This document shows, in pieces, positions 13,252 through 24,378 of a DNA stretch of 64,000 nucleotides; positions within the stretch are counted from its first letter, which is position 1, and the number at the start of each line of letters is the position of its first letter. This stretch comes from Alternaria dauci (taxonomy: Eukaryota; Ascomycota; Dothideomycetes; Pleosporales; Pleosporaceae). The DNA lies in assembly GCF_042100115.1 (NCBI RefSeq), contig NC_091275.1, positions 1,736,001-1,800,000 of the forward strand, written 5' to 3'. The notes under the pieces were generated by a model. It made no database searches and was not told the origin of the DNA. It saw only the letters and a list, made by a program, of their open reading frames with translations. The translations under genes were made by a program, and so were the position numbers.

Positions 13252-13717
13252 GAGGACGAGACGCAGCAGGTGCCTTATCTCAAGAGCGAGGAGGAAGAGG
13301 AGGTTACGCATATGGATGCCGACGTTCCCTAGCAGGATAACGAAGAAGACGGTCATCAGAGTTGAGTAGCCCGTTCTTCTCCTTTTCGCCAACTATGGCT
13401 GAGGGGCTGATGGAGTAGAGATGGAGTCACGCTCACGGATGGGATATAACGATTACATGACGAGCCTTCCATGGAGCAGGAAAGGTTTCTTGGGTTTCGG
13501 TTCCTGTATTAGTACCTGGGGTTAGGAGTTTGATATGATACCCTGTTTGTTTTTAGGTTGACTCAGAGATCGTCTAGAGTAGACAATGGTAATGCGATTT
13601 TATCACTTGGATTCAATGTAGTTTTTATGGTCCGTTGTGGAGCCATGGACTGTCAAGACTGAGACTATGGAAAGTGTCAAAGACAAAACGAGACACAGTT
13701 CTTCGTAGATCAAAAGA
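13252..13717. other. Convergent intergenic, sgf73 / iwr1
   Basis: 466 bp of shared 3' flank between tail-to-tail genes. Nothing else was recognised. Confidence 0.5.
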
Positions 13718-14755
13718 CTACGACTCTCCTTGTACACCCCAATACCCTGCCCTCTGTGCTTTTGGCACCGTCATCTTAAAGTGCAAATCATCCTCGTCCT
13801 CGCCACTTCCCAGCGCATTGTCATCGTCGTCTTCGGCATTGTACTCTTCGTCGTCGCTCCCATGACGATATTTGGACTTGTACAAGTTCCGATCAAATTC
13901 ATCGTCGTCGCTCATCTCATCCTCAGGATAGTCATTGGCGTAATAGTCTTCCGCATTCTCGTCTTCATCGTCGGTATCAAATTCTCGGTCGCTAGTCTCT
14001 TCATTATCCCACCAATCTGCGTCCTCTTCGCTGATGACCAAGAGACCAACAGTGCCTGTTGGTGCTGGGGCGTCTGGTAGAACGGGTTCGCGGACGTAAT
14101 GGTCGTATACGTATTCGCTGTCGATATCCATTGCGTCGCCTTCCGAGGTTGAATGGTCTTGGGCTGCGAGAGCTGCAGCCTTGTCTGGATGTCGTTCTGC
14201 AAAGCGTTTTGCTGGAGCTTTGGGCTTGTGTTTTGACGGCGAGGGGAGAGGAATCTCGAGGTTGTCAACCTTTTCCACCTCTTTGGACAGAGCCTCTAGG
14301 TTGCGGACATCGTTTTCGGAGGGCTCAATGACAGGCGGTTGCCGGTGTATGGAAGGCTTCGCTGAGTGGTGAAGTGCGCTGCCTGCGCCTGGCCGCTTTC
14401 GTGGTCGCTCTGGCAAAGCCTCTTGTGCTGGTGCTGGTGCTGGTGCTTGTACTTGTCCACCGGTCGATATGTCTTCCTTGTTCGCGACGTCTTGCTCTTC
14501 TACAAAATGCCGTTTTGCGCCAATTCTCGAAACGGGGTCGAGGCGAAACCGGCGCGCGAGAGTCGGTGTCGGCGGTGCCGATGATGCATGTGGGACGTCG
14601 TCGCCCGGCTTTGTGAGACGCCTGTATGCGAAGTTGCTGCTCCTCTGCCGCTTGATCTCCTTTTCGCCGTGCTCGATCCTAAGAGAGTCGACAGGCGTAT
14701 CGGTGCGCTTTCGTTTGATGGAAATTGTGTTGGGCGGAAGTTGTTGTGACGACAT
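13718..14755 (-). CDS. iwr1: RNA polymerase II nuclear import factor Iwr1
   Basis: Single exon, 345 aa from the ATG at 14755 (MSSQQLPPNTISIKRKR). The frame stays open 45 codons upstream, but that part lies in the promoter and looks non-coding. The Iwr1 domain (about residues 220-300) shows EYVYDHYVREPV, GLLVISEEDADWW and the acidic EFDTDDEDENAEDYYANDYP that binds the Pol II cleft. The N-terminus has a basic KRKR segment near residue 14, a likely importin-alpha NLS. The C-terminal third is very acidic. The family role is to carry assembled Pol II into the nucleus. It is divergent from the ENT transporter (398 bp gap, possibly a shared promoter). Confidence 0.88.
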   Translation of the reverse strand: MSSQQLPPNTISIKRKRTDTPVDSLRIEHGEKEIKRQRSSNFAYRRLTKPGDDVPHASSAPPTPTLARRFRLDPVSRIGAKRHFVEEQDVANKEDISTGGQVQAPAPAPAQEALPERPRKRPGAGSALHHSAKPSIHRQPPVIEPSENDVRNLEALSKEVEKVDNLEIPLPSPSKHKPKAPAKRFAERHPDKAAALAAQDHSTSEGDAMDIDSEYVYDHYVREPVLPDAPAPTGTVGLLVISEEDADWWDNEETSDREFDTDDEDENAEDYYANDYPEDEMSDDDEFDRNLYKSKYRHGSDDEEYNAEDDDDNALGSGEDEDDLHFKMTVPKAQRAGYWGVQGES

Positions 14756-15153
14756 TGTTGCGGTAGTGGTGGAGAAAGACGTGATATCAGATGAACAGCC
14801 CCAGGTCTGGTTTGGATAAGTCGAGCAGATATCTTGGTGGTGAGTTGGCCTGGCGAATCGGAGGGGCAGCGCGGGGAGAGGTGACATCAAAGCATTCCAG
14901 AAACCATGCAGAGCCCCAGCCAGTGCACTAGCGCGATCTACGCCCGCGTGTCACGCCTCGAGCTCACCCACGCGATATGATCATGAGTCTTACCTTGTAC
15001 CCACACGGCTTGAACATGTCTGCCTGTGCCCACCCGTACAGCCCCAGCATCCCTCTTAAAGAAGCCCTTTTCTCGTAGACGTGTACCAATAAACCCACAG
15101 TTCCGCAATACACCTCCCCCGAGCATCCCTCAAACGCGACGACGCTTACTATC
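14756..15153. other. Divergent promoter region, iwr1 / ENT transporter
   Basis: 398 bp between head-to-head start codons; both promoters must lie here. No distinct element was identified. Confidence 0.5.
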
Positions 15154-16549
15154 ATGAATCGGATACGGCAGATATTTGAGCGCGAGAACTCGTCAGCCTC
15201 GTATGAACCGCTACAAGGAGGCTCTGAACGGCCAGACGGTGAGCATATCGAAGCAGAGCACCACGCATTCTCGTGGACCGACTATGCCGTCTTCACGCTC
15301 CTGGGCGTATCTATGCTCTGGGCTTGGTTGGTAACCCCGACACCACAGCGCACTCAATACTGACTGCACCAGGAACATGTTCTTAGCAGCAGCCCCGTAC
15401 TTTCAGCGACGCTTCGAGTCCAACGATAACCTCCTCCGCAACTTCCAGTCTTCCATTCTATGTGTCTCCACCGTAGGCAACCTAGGCTCCATGATGGTCT
15501 TGACCAAGCTCCAGGCCCGTGCCAACTACCCCAAGCGTATCGTCGCATCCCTCGCCTTGAACGCCGTCGTCTTCACATTGCTCGCTATATCCACAAAGTT
15601 CTTCTTGAACATATCCGTTGGTGTCTACTTTGCCTTCCTCATGGTCATGGTCTTGAGCGCTAGCCTGGCGACAGGACTCTGTCAGAACGGTGTCTTCGCA
15701 TACGTATCGGGCTTTGGAAGAGAAGAATATACCCAAGGAATCATGTCTGGCCAGGGCATCGCCGGTGTCCTACCTTCCATCACCCAGATTATATCCGTCC
15801 TATCCGTGCCGAAGAAGCAGCACACGCATGGAGCACCGCAAGAGTCAAGCACATCTGCCTTCATCTACTTCCTGACCGCTACCACTGTCTCTGCTGCAAC
15901 CCTGGTAGCATTCTTCTACCTCCTCTCTCGGGCTAGCTCCAAGCAGCGCATGTCGCACGCTTCATTCCAGCAAGGACCGGAACACGACCCGGCTCACAGC
16001 GAGCGCAAGAGCATACCACTGACGAGATTGCTCAGGAAGCTATTTTGGCTTGCCGGCGCCGTCTTTCTTACCTTCGCAGTTACCATGTTCTTTCCAGTCT
16101 TCACGCCACAGATACTGAGCGTACGCGACCCTTCAACTGCACCTCGTCTTTTCCAACCCGCAGCTTTTATACCTCTAGGCTTTTTCTTCTGGAACCTTGG
16201 TGACCTAATGGGCCGAGTAGGGCCCGCTCTACCTGCCTTGCGTCTTACCCATCGCCCACGCCTCTTGTTCTTCTTGTCGATTGCGCGCGTACTCTTCATA
16301 CCCTTGTACTTTCTCTGCAATATCGGTGGAAAGGGCGCCGCCGTCAACTCCGATTTCTTCTATTTGTTCGTTTTGCAGCTACTGTTTGGCATAACAAATG
16401 GCTACTTGGGAAGCAACTGCATGATGGGTTTTGCGGAGTGGGTTGAACCGGAAGAACTCGAGGCAGCAGGAAGTTTCATGTCCTTGGCGCTTGTTGGTGG
16501 TCTCACTACAGGAAGCTTCTTGAGCTTCTTTGCTGCACAGTCTTCGTAA
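15154..16549 (+). CDS. Equilibrative nucleoside transporter (ENT/SLC29 family)
   Basis: Two exons, 15154-15326 and 15373-16549, giving 449 aa. The junction restores the ENT signature MLWAWNMFLAAAPYF at TM1, which fixes the donor as GTTGGT, a weak but in-phase GT. About ten or eleven hydrophobic segments follow. The family-typical NGVFAYVSGFGREEYTQGIM and GQGIAGVLPS lie in TM4-TM5, with a cytosolic loop before TM7 (about 205-235) and FWNLGDLMGR in TM8. ENT proteins move nucleosides or nucleobases down their gradient. The budding-yeast member Fun26 sits in the vacuole or lysosome membrane; the location here is inferred. Length is usual for the family. Confidence 0.9.
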
Positions 16550-16686
16550 GCTTGGGCATCCTTAATGGCCATGGCTTCCCCACGCGACCAGTATCAGCGG
16601 GTTCGTTGGCAATCAACGTTGAGATTTAAAGCTGATACAAGCCATGCAAAATCACTTCTTTGATATTCCTTCCACTTTGAATAACA

Positions 16687-17196
16687 ATGGCTACCAACAT
16701 CATCTACATAGTTCTCAGATGCGAGCTTCACCTCCGCACGGCTCAGCAGAAACAAAACGGTGGCAAATTTAAGAAACCTAGATTTAGCTGGGTGGAAACA
16801 ACCGCGCAGAACAAGTCTTTCCTCCAGCCCGAAGAGTCAGGGAGCATGTACGAGGTGGTAGAACTGGAAGCTGCAGACGGCTCACGGTGGAAGACTAAGC
16901 TAGTCCATAGCACATCTTGCGAAGAAGAAGTTCGTATTGCTGGTCATAGTCACATCAAAGACGTCGCCCTGCAGCATCGAGTGGAAGAAGCCAGGAAGCA
17001 TGTAGACGAGCTCAAAGAAGTAGACATTAGGGTAGTCGGAGCTCCAAAGTCTCTGTGGAATGATGCGGACTCAAACGATAACTTGCTGGATAGCATCTTC
17101 TACATTGTACACAAACCGATGACGCTCGATGATGGGACGAGGAGCATCATGACTAGGTATTGGTGGGACGTGGTTCCTGTAGGACTTGGGACATAG
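16687..17196 (+). CDS. Small protein of unknown function
   Basis: One open frame of 169 aa starting at ATG 16687 and lying alone between the ENT gene and etfB. I do not recognise a family. The composition is protein-like: mixed charge, a basic patch near residues 22-33 (KQNGGKFKKPRF), a charged helical stretch near 95-115, and a C-terminus ending TRYWWDVVPVGLGT. No signal peptide or membrane segment is convincing. It could be a lineage-restricted gene or a chance frame. Evidence for it is the length, the spacing (137 bp after the ENT stop, 215 bp before the etfB stop) and the lack of a competing gene. Confidence 0.5.
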   Translation: MATNIIYIVLRCELHLRTAQQKQNGGKFKKPRFSWVETTAQNKSFLQPEESGSMYEVVELEAADGSRWKTKLVHSTSCEEEVRIAGHSHIKDVALQHRVEEARKHVDELKEVDIRVVGAPKSLWNDADSNDNLLDSIFYIVHKPMTLDDGTRSIMTRYWWDVVPVGLGT

Positions 17197-17411
17197 GCAG
17201 ATTACATCAATGGCAGATAGTAGTAGTGAATGCTGTAATGTCTTTTCGAATAGTCGCAGTGATAGCCGGGATGGGATAAAAAGAGGAGAAAGGAATGATG
17301 ACATGATCACAGGGCCAGGTGGTTAGGGGTAATTGCTTGAACACTGTGTGGAGTGTTTTACTTTGTTTGTATCTTGTATCTTTTCATATCGTCTTTGGAT
17401 AGCCAAACTTC

Positions 17412-18344
17412 TTACAAGGCACCCAACTCCTTCAACTTGCTGATCATACCGTCTACATCTTCAACCTTGACACCACCCTTCCGTGGTGGGGGCTCGGTAA
17501 CCTTGACTGTTTTCAGCCTGATCTCGGTGTCTAGTCCGTAGTCGCTGAGACTCTTCTTGTCCAGTTTCTTCTTCTTCGCCTTCATAATATTGGGTAAACT
17601 GGCATATCGGGGTTCGTTGAGGCGCAGGTCCGTAGTGATGACCATGGGCAGCTTGGCCTTGATGGTTTGAACACCACCATCGACTTCTTGTACGACTTCG
17701 ACAGTTTGGTCGTTGATTGTGACTTTGGAGGCTTGGGTTGCCTGGGGCCAGTTCAGCAAGCCTGCGAGCATTTGTCCTGTTTGGCCGGCATCGTCGTCGA
17801 TGGCTTGTTTCCCTAGGATGACCAAATTGCTCTTTTGCTCATCCACTACCTTCCGCAGCAGCTTCGCGACACCGAGGGGTTCCAGGGCATCCTTTTCCTC
17901 TACAACTACGTGTATGCCTCGGTCTGCGCCCATAGCCATGGCTGTGCGGAGAATATCTTGGGATTTGGCGACTCCCGCGGAGAAGGCGACAATCTCTTCT
18001 ACGTTGGGGGCGTTGGCATGGTGGGCCTTCTTTTCGCGCATGCGGACCGCTTCTTCGATGGAGAGTTCGTCAAAAGGGTTCATTGAATGTTTTACGTTTG
18101 CGGTTTCTACGGCGGTTTGGGCGCGGTTTACGCGGGGCTTGACCTTATCATGATGTTAGCATACCACCAGCCATGGGGATTTATGTGCTCATGGTCCTAA
18201 GCGTCTCGTCTTTGGAAGTCATCGTTCAGATCGCCAAGTCGGCTGTTCGAGCGTTCGGCGGTCATGTTTGAAAAGTTGGGTCAATGAACGTACCGCATAG
18301 TCAATGACCCGCTTAACGGGTACTAATATCCTCAATCCTGACAT
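17412..18344 (-). CDS. etfB: Electron transfer flavoprotein subunit beta
   Basis: Two exons on the minus strand: 18344-18294 and 18143-17412 (150-nt intron, phase 0), giving 260 aa, the usual ETF-beta length. The N-terminus MSGLRILVPVKRVIDYA joins VKPRVN, then NPFDELSIEEAVRMRE, typical of the family. The AMP-binding region includes GKQAIDDDAGQTGQMLAGLL, and the conserved LPMVITTDLRLNEPRYASLPNIMKAKKK is the signature of ETF-beta. The protein forms the FAD-containing heterodimer with ETF-alpha in the mitochondrial matrix. There it passes electrons from acyl-CoA and other dehydrogenases to ETF-ubiquinone oxidoreductase. No cleavable presequence is obvious, as is normal for ETF-beta. Confidence 0.95.
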
Positions 18345-18715
18345 TGTGTGTAACTAACTTCCTCAACACCTGGCAGCGCAATGTTTTGGAGTATCACAGG
18401 TGATGATGTCGAAGAACCAGGGTGGGGGATAGCATCGGAGCTCGTCCTTGCGTTCGCGATGCTTAGCCGAGGCTTTTTCCGATGTCCGCGGCGGCCTTGG
18501 CGGGGATCGGCGTCATATAGAGGCACACGCAATCTACATTGCAACAACTTCTTGCCCATGCATTCCATGACGTCCAATTCGTTCTGTTTTTGCTCAGTTC
18601 ACGGTCGTGAAACCGCTCTTACCATCAGGGTTGTTTTGCATGAGTACTGATGATGCTAGGAGGAAGGCTAGTGCATTTGAGAATACCTAGGTACTAATGC
18701 ACCTCGACTATATGT
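18345..18715. other. Intergenic, etfB promoter
   Basis: 371 bp between two minus-strand genes. It holds a perfect TACCTAGGTA palindrome at 18684-18693. Nothing coding was recognised. Confidence 0.5.
18684..18693. repeat. TACCTAGGTA palindrome, copy 1
   Basis: Perfect 10-bp palindrome just downstream of the isochorismatase-like gene stop. Identical copies occur at 40742, 51370 and 55926, all between genes. Confidence 0.8.
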
Positions 18716-19739
18716 TCAAGAACCAGCTACCCCCTCGGCAAACTGTTTACAACTCGCACAAAACCCAAAGGTCCTAGCGGCATTGTACTCCCAACACTGT
18801 TGCGCATATTCTGGCGTCGTAGTCCCGCAGCCATCACCCAAAAGTACACAATCATATCCATTGCTGAATGCATCTGTTAGCGTACCTCCTACACACTGCA
18901 CATGTGGAGATACAAAGTCAGCGTATGTCTCATATGCATTTCGTACAGGCGCACTTTACCTGATCCGTGTTGACACCTGTAAAGAATAACGTTCTGATAC
19001 CCTCTTTGTCGAGAAACTCTTTGAGAGGCGTCGTTGCACCCCACATTCCACTCATTCTGTTCTTGTGTATCCAGACATCAGGTTTACTCTCCAACTTGCT
19101 GCCTTCAGTGAATATGGCGTCGAGTGGAGGTTGGAGTGCGGCGTTCCAGGAATCGCGCATAAGTAGTCTACCTCCCTGTACAACTTTTCCATCCGGAAAC
19201 TTGAGAGTCCCGCAGTCTGCCCCAATTCCACGGTAGTAGGACTGATTTTGCTTGCCATGGCGGTCCACGCTGACACTCTCATCGTGATGGCCAAAAGCGT
19301 CGTCAGCTTTAAAGTAGGCGTCCGCGGGGATGGAAAAGAAACCAAATGCGCGCTTCACTGCCGGTGGCATGCTTTCGACTTCCTCTTCCGTAAGCCCCCA
19401 GTTCACCCATATCACTCTGATGCCGGCTTTCCGTGCTGCTGGTATGGCATGTGTGACCAACTGTTCGCAAGCGGCATGTCCAGGGCCTTTCTGGTCGCGA
19501 CCGAAGGCTTCAGAGAGGAAGAAGTTTTGCATGTCAATAATAACAAGGGCGGACTTGGACGGGTCGATGGTAATAGGCTCAGTCGATGTCTGTATGACAT
19601 GTGTAGGACCAGAAACCGGCGACGAATGTATGGACGGATGAGTGAGGTCAAAGCCATCTTTGGAAGAATGTGACCAGAAATTTGAAGGTGAGCCTATTAA
19701 GGCTTTGCGGTGTGATTCCATTGGTATTGTAGAAGACAT
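18716..19739 (-). CDS. Isochorismatase-fold cysteine hydrolase
   Basis: Two exons, 19739-18960 and 18895-18716 (64-nt intron, phase 0), giving 319 aa if the ATG at 19739 is used. The ATG at 19721 (MESHRK) is an alternative, and the frame is open further upstream. The isochorismatase-like Asp-Lys-Cys triad is visible: Asp in ALVIIDMQNFF (about residue 67), a likely Lys in DVWIHKNRMSGMWG, and the nucleophile Cys in GVNTDQCVGGTLTDAF, which is created exactly across the splice. Family members hydrolyse amides or vinyl ethers (isochorismate, nicotinamide, N-carbamoylsarcosine, hydrazides). The substrate cannot be told from sequence. No secretion signal is clear. Confidence 0.85.
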
Positions 19740-20067
19740 AGCTGTAAGGATTGCCGATATGATAGGTTTAGGCGTTCGACGTGGATTTTGAACGTTGGAG
19801 CATGTGCGCAACGTGACAGCAGATTTCGAGACTTGTGTCCAATAAGTACTGAAACAACCAGGAATGATCCAAGTCTCCCAGCAGCCATCAAATGGTGTGG
19901 CCACTATCAGAGTGCCAGATAAGGAAGGCCAGTATCTCATCTGCCGAGGCGGGGTAGTTCGGTGTAGATCCGGAGATAGTCGTTTTGTAGAGAATATGAC
20001 CGAAATGTATTTCTACACACATATCTATACCCCTGGACATGTATCAAGATTGAGCTAGGATGCGGTG
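19740..20067. other. Intergenic, 5' of the isochorismatase-like gene
   Basis: 328 bp between same-strand genes. The frame of the hydrolase runs open to 19940, so a longer N-terminus is possible. Nothing else was seen. Confidence 0.4.
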
Positions 20068-21482
20068 CTACCGGACTCCAGCAAGTCGCTTCCTCGCGAC
20101 CTGCAGGAGCTGCGACGACTCTTCTTTCTGATTGGTCATGCTCGGAGTCTCTATTATCTGACGCAAATATCTCCTAGCTTGTTCATTGTTACCAATGGAG
20201 TCATAGTAATCCGCAAGCTGCAACATTGAAGGCTTGTGGCCGATGACAGACGCGACTTGTTGCCACTCTCGCGCCAACGCCGCAGTGCTGCCTCGTTTCC
20301 AGGTTAGCACCCAGTTGAGCGCTTTACGTATGCTGTCGCTTTTCAGAATAGGGGAGTCTGCTGACGCTACTTCTTGGTAGAAGTTGGTAAGATTTAGTAT
20401 TGCTTGCTCATGGCCGGACGCTGCAGCTTTGCTGGTATATTGCAACCACTTTTCACTTGTTCTCGGCTCGAATGCTGCAAGTTCATAGTATGACAGTGGA
20501 TCATCGCCTTCAAGAGCGCCCTTTTGAAAGTAAAACTTGGCTTCTGCTTGCACCTTTGGGTCCTTGTCTGCCTTGAGAAGATCGCCAAGCGCATTCCATG
20601 GTGCTATGAGAGGCAGTTTCATTGCATGTGCTGATTGTCCCGGCTGATATTTGAGAGCTGCAGTCGTGATGACTTGTTGGTATGCTTTCCTGGCTTCCTG
20701 CTTTTGTCCCGCTTGCTCCAGGAAGAGTCCTCGTAGAGTTGAAATTTCCAGAACCAAGCCAGGATCTTTTTCTAGGGACTGTAGGTTGATCGCGTCGAGG
20801 GACTGGCGATACTGAGCTATTTCCTGCTTTGGGAATAGTCTTGCGATCTCTTGGGCAGAAGTATGACCTGAGCCACCAAGATAGACGGCGGTCAAAATGT
20901 GTGCTATCGCTAGAGGGTCTCCATTCTGTGCACATCCCTGGAGCAGCAATCCAGCGGTATTCTTGTGTTGACTTGGAGGCAACTGAGCTCTTTTCGCGGC
21001 ATCGCTAAGATCGGGTATCTTGAAAGTGATGATTGCCAGAGAGGCTACATCGTTTAGCGATACGTTGTACTCTGCTGGGGTCAGTAACATCTACGGATGC
21101 AAGTATTGGCATGACACCCACTGCTTACTATGCGCGAGACGTTTTTGCCATGGGACATGGTATTCTTGTGCGCAACGAAATCATCATAGATGCTCATGGC
21201 AGTACGAGGCTCTATTTTGTGTATGCCTTGCTGCTTTGTCAGACTGTAAAAGCCGAGTCGGGCGCGTGCATCGACATCAGCGCGCAGCCTCGGAGCATCG
21301 ATTCTTTGCTTGGTAGCATAGCTCTGGACTCGCATGCTTTCTGCAAAGCCACACGAAGACGTTGGATACCTTGTGGCATTGCGGCGAATGGCCAGAGTGA
21401 ATTGACGTGATTGGCACACCAAGCAAGGTTCCAAACTCGCAATTGCTCTCGCTGAGCGTGAGGCTATTCGGGACGACGACAT
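20068..21482 (-). CDS. Mitochondrial Sel1/TPR-like repeat protein of unknown role
   Basis: Two exons, 21482-21129 and 21090-20068, joined in phase 0 (RI then MLLTPAEYN), giving 458 aa. The N-terminus (MSSSRIASRSARAIASLEPC...RQFTLAIRRNATRYP) is Arg/Ser-rich and lacks acidic residues for about 45 aa, as expected of a matrix presequence. The rest is mostly helical with Sel1/TPR-like pairs: GCAQNGDPLAIAHILTAVYL, AKFYFQKGALEGDDPLSYYEL, AAASGHEQAILNLTNFYQ and SMLQLADYYDSIGNNEQARRYL. Such solenoids bind protein partners. I do not recognise a named orthologue. The intron is only 38 nt, so the junction deserves checking. It is divergent from the UTP16 gene (212 bp apart). Confidence 0.72.
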
Positions 21483-21694
21483 GGTGACTATGTATCCGAT
21501 GGAACGGGCTGCGGAGGATGGGAGAGTGAATGCACCACATGGTGGCCGTGGTTAGCCTCGGAGGTCCGCAATGGCCGCGAAATCTTGGCACGCCAGAATC
21601 TTTTTGCATGTCGCGAACGAACCACGACCCAGCAACAACGAGCACAGTCGCGGTTCGTACACGACCCATTCAAGACAACGGAAACACAGTCGCA

Positions 21695-23209
21695 ATGGTC
21701 ACTACACGAGGCGGAACGGAAACGCCAGGCGCGTCAACGCCGGCACCAACACCGCGCAGCTCAACGAGGAGAGCAGCAGGAAAGCGAGAACTCGAGTCGC
21801 TAGACACACCGACACAAGCAAAGAGGCAGAGGAAGTCTGCGCCTGCATCCTCGTCCAAGAAGAAGACTGTCAAAAAGGCGTCTGAGGCGGATGCGCCTTC
21901 GCAAGAGCCATCGCAAGAGCCATCGCAAGAGTCTGCAGACAATACCTCTGACACCACCGCCACCGCCGCGCCTGCACCAGAAGACCCCCAGACCCCCAAA
22001 CAAGACGGCCTTGCACCACTCCGACGTCGAACCAGCCCTCACGTTGTAGTCAGCAGAAAGTCACCGGACGACTCTACGGCTACAGACAGCTTTGGGGAGA
22101 GCAAGGATGAGGCTCCAGCGACTCTACAAAACCCGTCTTTCTACACACCCGCGCAGCAGCAGTCTGGCTCTGGATCTGTATATGCGACACCCGCTACGAC
22201 ATTTAAGCAGCAGCCTGAAGGATCACCTACACCAAAGGCCAAGACGGCAAATGGTCAGACACCCGCATCCACGTCAGCGAAGAAGGCTAGGGGGCGCCCC
22301 AAGAAGGTCGTAGAGACACCGTCCAAATTCCCCGAAGAAATTCCAACGTCCTCGTACGAAAGCAACGCTGCCCCGATATCCTCGCAAGATCACGCTCTTC
22401 CTGCTGCACAGCCCCAGAAAGCGCACAAGCGTTTTGGTAGCGAGGAGCCTGCAGAAGCACAAGACTCGCTCGTCGTGGACAGGCAGAGCAATAAGCGACT
22501 CGAAGAGCCTACTCCCCAAACAAGTCAAGTGGATGAAGATGCAGCTAGCGATTCGGATGACGAAGCACCCGAAGTGGTCACAACAGCCGCTGCGAGTTCT
22601 AAGGCACAAGCTGTGCAAGCCGAAACTGATCGCGCACAAAAAGCCCAACAAGCAAAAGAACGGGCGAAGCGACAAGCGCGTGAAGAACTCATCGCTGCCC
22701 AACAAGCTGCAAAGCGCGAGCGTGAGGAGAAGAAGGCAAAGAAGCTGGCAAAGAATGCTGCCAAGAAAGCAAAGGCCGCTGCTAACGCGGACGATGAAGA
22801 GCCTGAAACCACGTCGCGTATGGACATTGATGTATCCAACGGTCTACTACCTGCTTCCCTCCTCGAAACCATCGACGACCAACGTCCTCCTACACCGCCA
22901 CCCGAGCGCCGCGGAAAGACGGAAGAAGAGCTCAGGAAGGAAAAACTCAACCACCATATCAAGTTCCTCGAGCGCGTCGACAAGCCGGTCAAGGATGTAA
23001 AGAAGGGCAAGCTCAGTGTAGCCGTCTTGGCTCAGCAGAACAAGGTGCTGCCGCCCAAGGTCAACAGGAATACAAAGAATGTGCGCGAACACTGGCTAAA
23101 GGGTCGTGAAGTAGAGAAGACACGTGGGAAGCCCGGTGTCAGGTTCGGAAAGAAGATGGAGAGGAGACCGCATGGCAACCGGGGTTTCTTGAGGAATGGA
23201 GATGACTAG
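21695..23209 (+). CDS. utp16: U3 snoRNP-associated protein Utp16/Bud21
   Basis: Single exon, 504 aa from the ATG at 21695 (MVTTRGGTETPG). The frame is open 55 codons further up, but those overlap the divergent promoter. The first 280 residues are disordered, Lys/Ser/Pro-rich, with a basic KARGRPKKV AT-hook-like motif near 205-213. The U3_snoRNA_assoc (Utp16) region begins around HKRFGSEEPAEAQ (about 246) and continues through SDSDDEAPEVVTTAAASSKAQ into a long Ala/Lys/Glu coiled coil. The C-terminus NVREHWLKGREVEKTRGKPG and a basic tail suit rRNA binding. By family it is a nucleolar SSU-processome component needed for 18S rRNA maturation. Identification rests on the conserved acidic and coiled segments. 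Confidence 0.75.
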   Translation: MVTTRGGTETPGASTPAPTPRSSTRRAAGKRELESLDTPTQAKRQRKSAPASSSKKKTVKKASEADAPSQEPSQEPSQESADNTSDTTATAAPAPEDPQTPKQDGLAPLRRRTSPHVVVSRKSPDDSTATDSFGESKDEAPATLQNPSFYTPAQQQSGSGSVYATPATTFKQQPEGSPTPKAKTANGQTPASTSAKKARGRPKKVVETPSKFPEEIPTSSYESNAAPISSQDHALPAAQPQKAHKRFGSEEPAEAQDSLVVDRQSNKRLEEPTPQTSQVDEDAASDSDDEAPEVVTTAAASSKAQAVQAETDRAQKAQQAKERAKRQAREELIAAQQAAKREREEKKAKKLAKNAAKKAKAAANADDEEPETTSRMDIDVSNGLLPASLLETIDDQRPPTPPPERRGKTEEELRKEKLNHHIKFLERVDKPVKDVKKGKLSVAVLAQQNKVLPPKVNRNTKNVREHWLKGREVEKTRGKPGVRFGKKMERRPHGNRGFLRNGDD

Positions 23210-23341
23210 ACAACAGCATGTTATCAGGAGAGCTTCTATTGCACGCAGAAGATATCCAATGTCATTTGACATGTATGCCTCGGATGACGGGTGTTTTCTC
23301 GTCCTTCATTTTCCTAGTTTGTAGTATCCTTACTATGCCAG

Positions 23342-24378
23342 TTACCGCCTTCCGGGTCTCTTCGGCTTAGCAAAGCCTTTGCTCTCCTCCTTCTTCTCCA
23401 CCTTGAACTCATCCAAGATGATCTGCTCAGTAATCTCCTCGGGATCTGTCGCCTCAATCTTCTTCTCCACCTTCAACCCGCCCTCATTCTGCGCCAGACT
23501 GACGACGTTACCCCTACTCGCCGCATACAACATCCTCTCCCTGATCTTTGCTCCGCTAGGACACGTCGATATGAATACGATGCTCGTAGCAGAGTCGTCA
23601 TGGCGGTAGAAGGAATACCGCGGCTCCTTTGCATCGATAGCCTGGGAGATGGTAGAAGGCGTTGCAGACGACGAAGAAACCAATTCGAGCGTCTCATTCG
23701 AGCCGTTCATGCGCAACTGCACGAGATTATCAGTTCCCCCTTGGCCTAGCTTCTTCAGCGCACTGCCAATCTCGTCCCCAGCACGAATGGCAATCCTGCC
23801 TCCCTGGGCCAGGCCCTGACCGCGCGTCCCCCTGCTCTCCAGCGCCTCAGCAGCCTTGATATCCTGCAGCGATTGTTCTTCCGCCGTCAGCGGGTTTTCC
23901 GACTCTGTATGCGCCACGTGCTTCTCCCAGCCTTCTGATGTGAGCTCGGAAGCTTCTGTTGTAAAGACGCTTTCGGCAAAGTGTTCTCCGCCTAACTCAC
24001 GCACGAGTGTGAGGCGTGTGGACGCGAAGAGCATTTTTTGACGTACGGGCGCGGCATTGGGGACGTAGGTCACGGCTACGAGGGACTTGTCGGGCGAAGC
24101 GAGCGAGTCGGCGCGGCGGAGGAGGATGTAGAGGGCGGCATTGGGTTGGATGTGGGATTGGAGGTTCGCGAGGTCGGCATTGAAGGTCGAGGATGACGAG
24201 GATATTGTGCCGCTGGGGACAATGGTTTCCTTCTGGATTGTGGCTATGATACCGCGTTGCGAGGTCGACGTTATGAGGCTGCCGAGGGCAGACTTGAGCT
24301 CCTGGGAAGCTATGGGGCCGTGTTAGCGGGGTTGTGAGGGCTGGACGCGGCATCGTTACCGGAGATACCGGACTGCAT
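23342..24378 (-). CDS. twf1: Twinfilin (actin monomer-sequestering protein, two ADF-H domains)
   Basis: Two exons, 24378-24360 (19 nt) and 24309-23342, with a 50-nt intron, giving 328 aa, close to yeast Twf1. The first ADF-homology domain starts MQSGISASQELKSAL and covers about residues 1-140 (GTISSSSSTFNADLANLQSH, PDKSLVAVTYVPNAAPVRQKMLFAS). The second covers about 175-305 (GQGGTDNLVQLRMN, PRYSFYRHDD, TSIVFISTCPSGAKIRERMLYAAS). The basic tail KGFAKPKRPGRR matches the capping-protein/PIP2-binding tail of twinfilins. The cytosolic role is to bind ADP-actin and filament barbed ends at sites of endocytosis and polarised growth. It is convergent with UTP16 (132 bp between stops). Confidence 0.92.
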
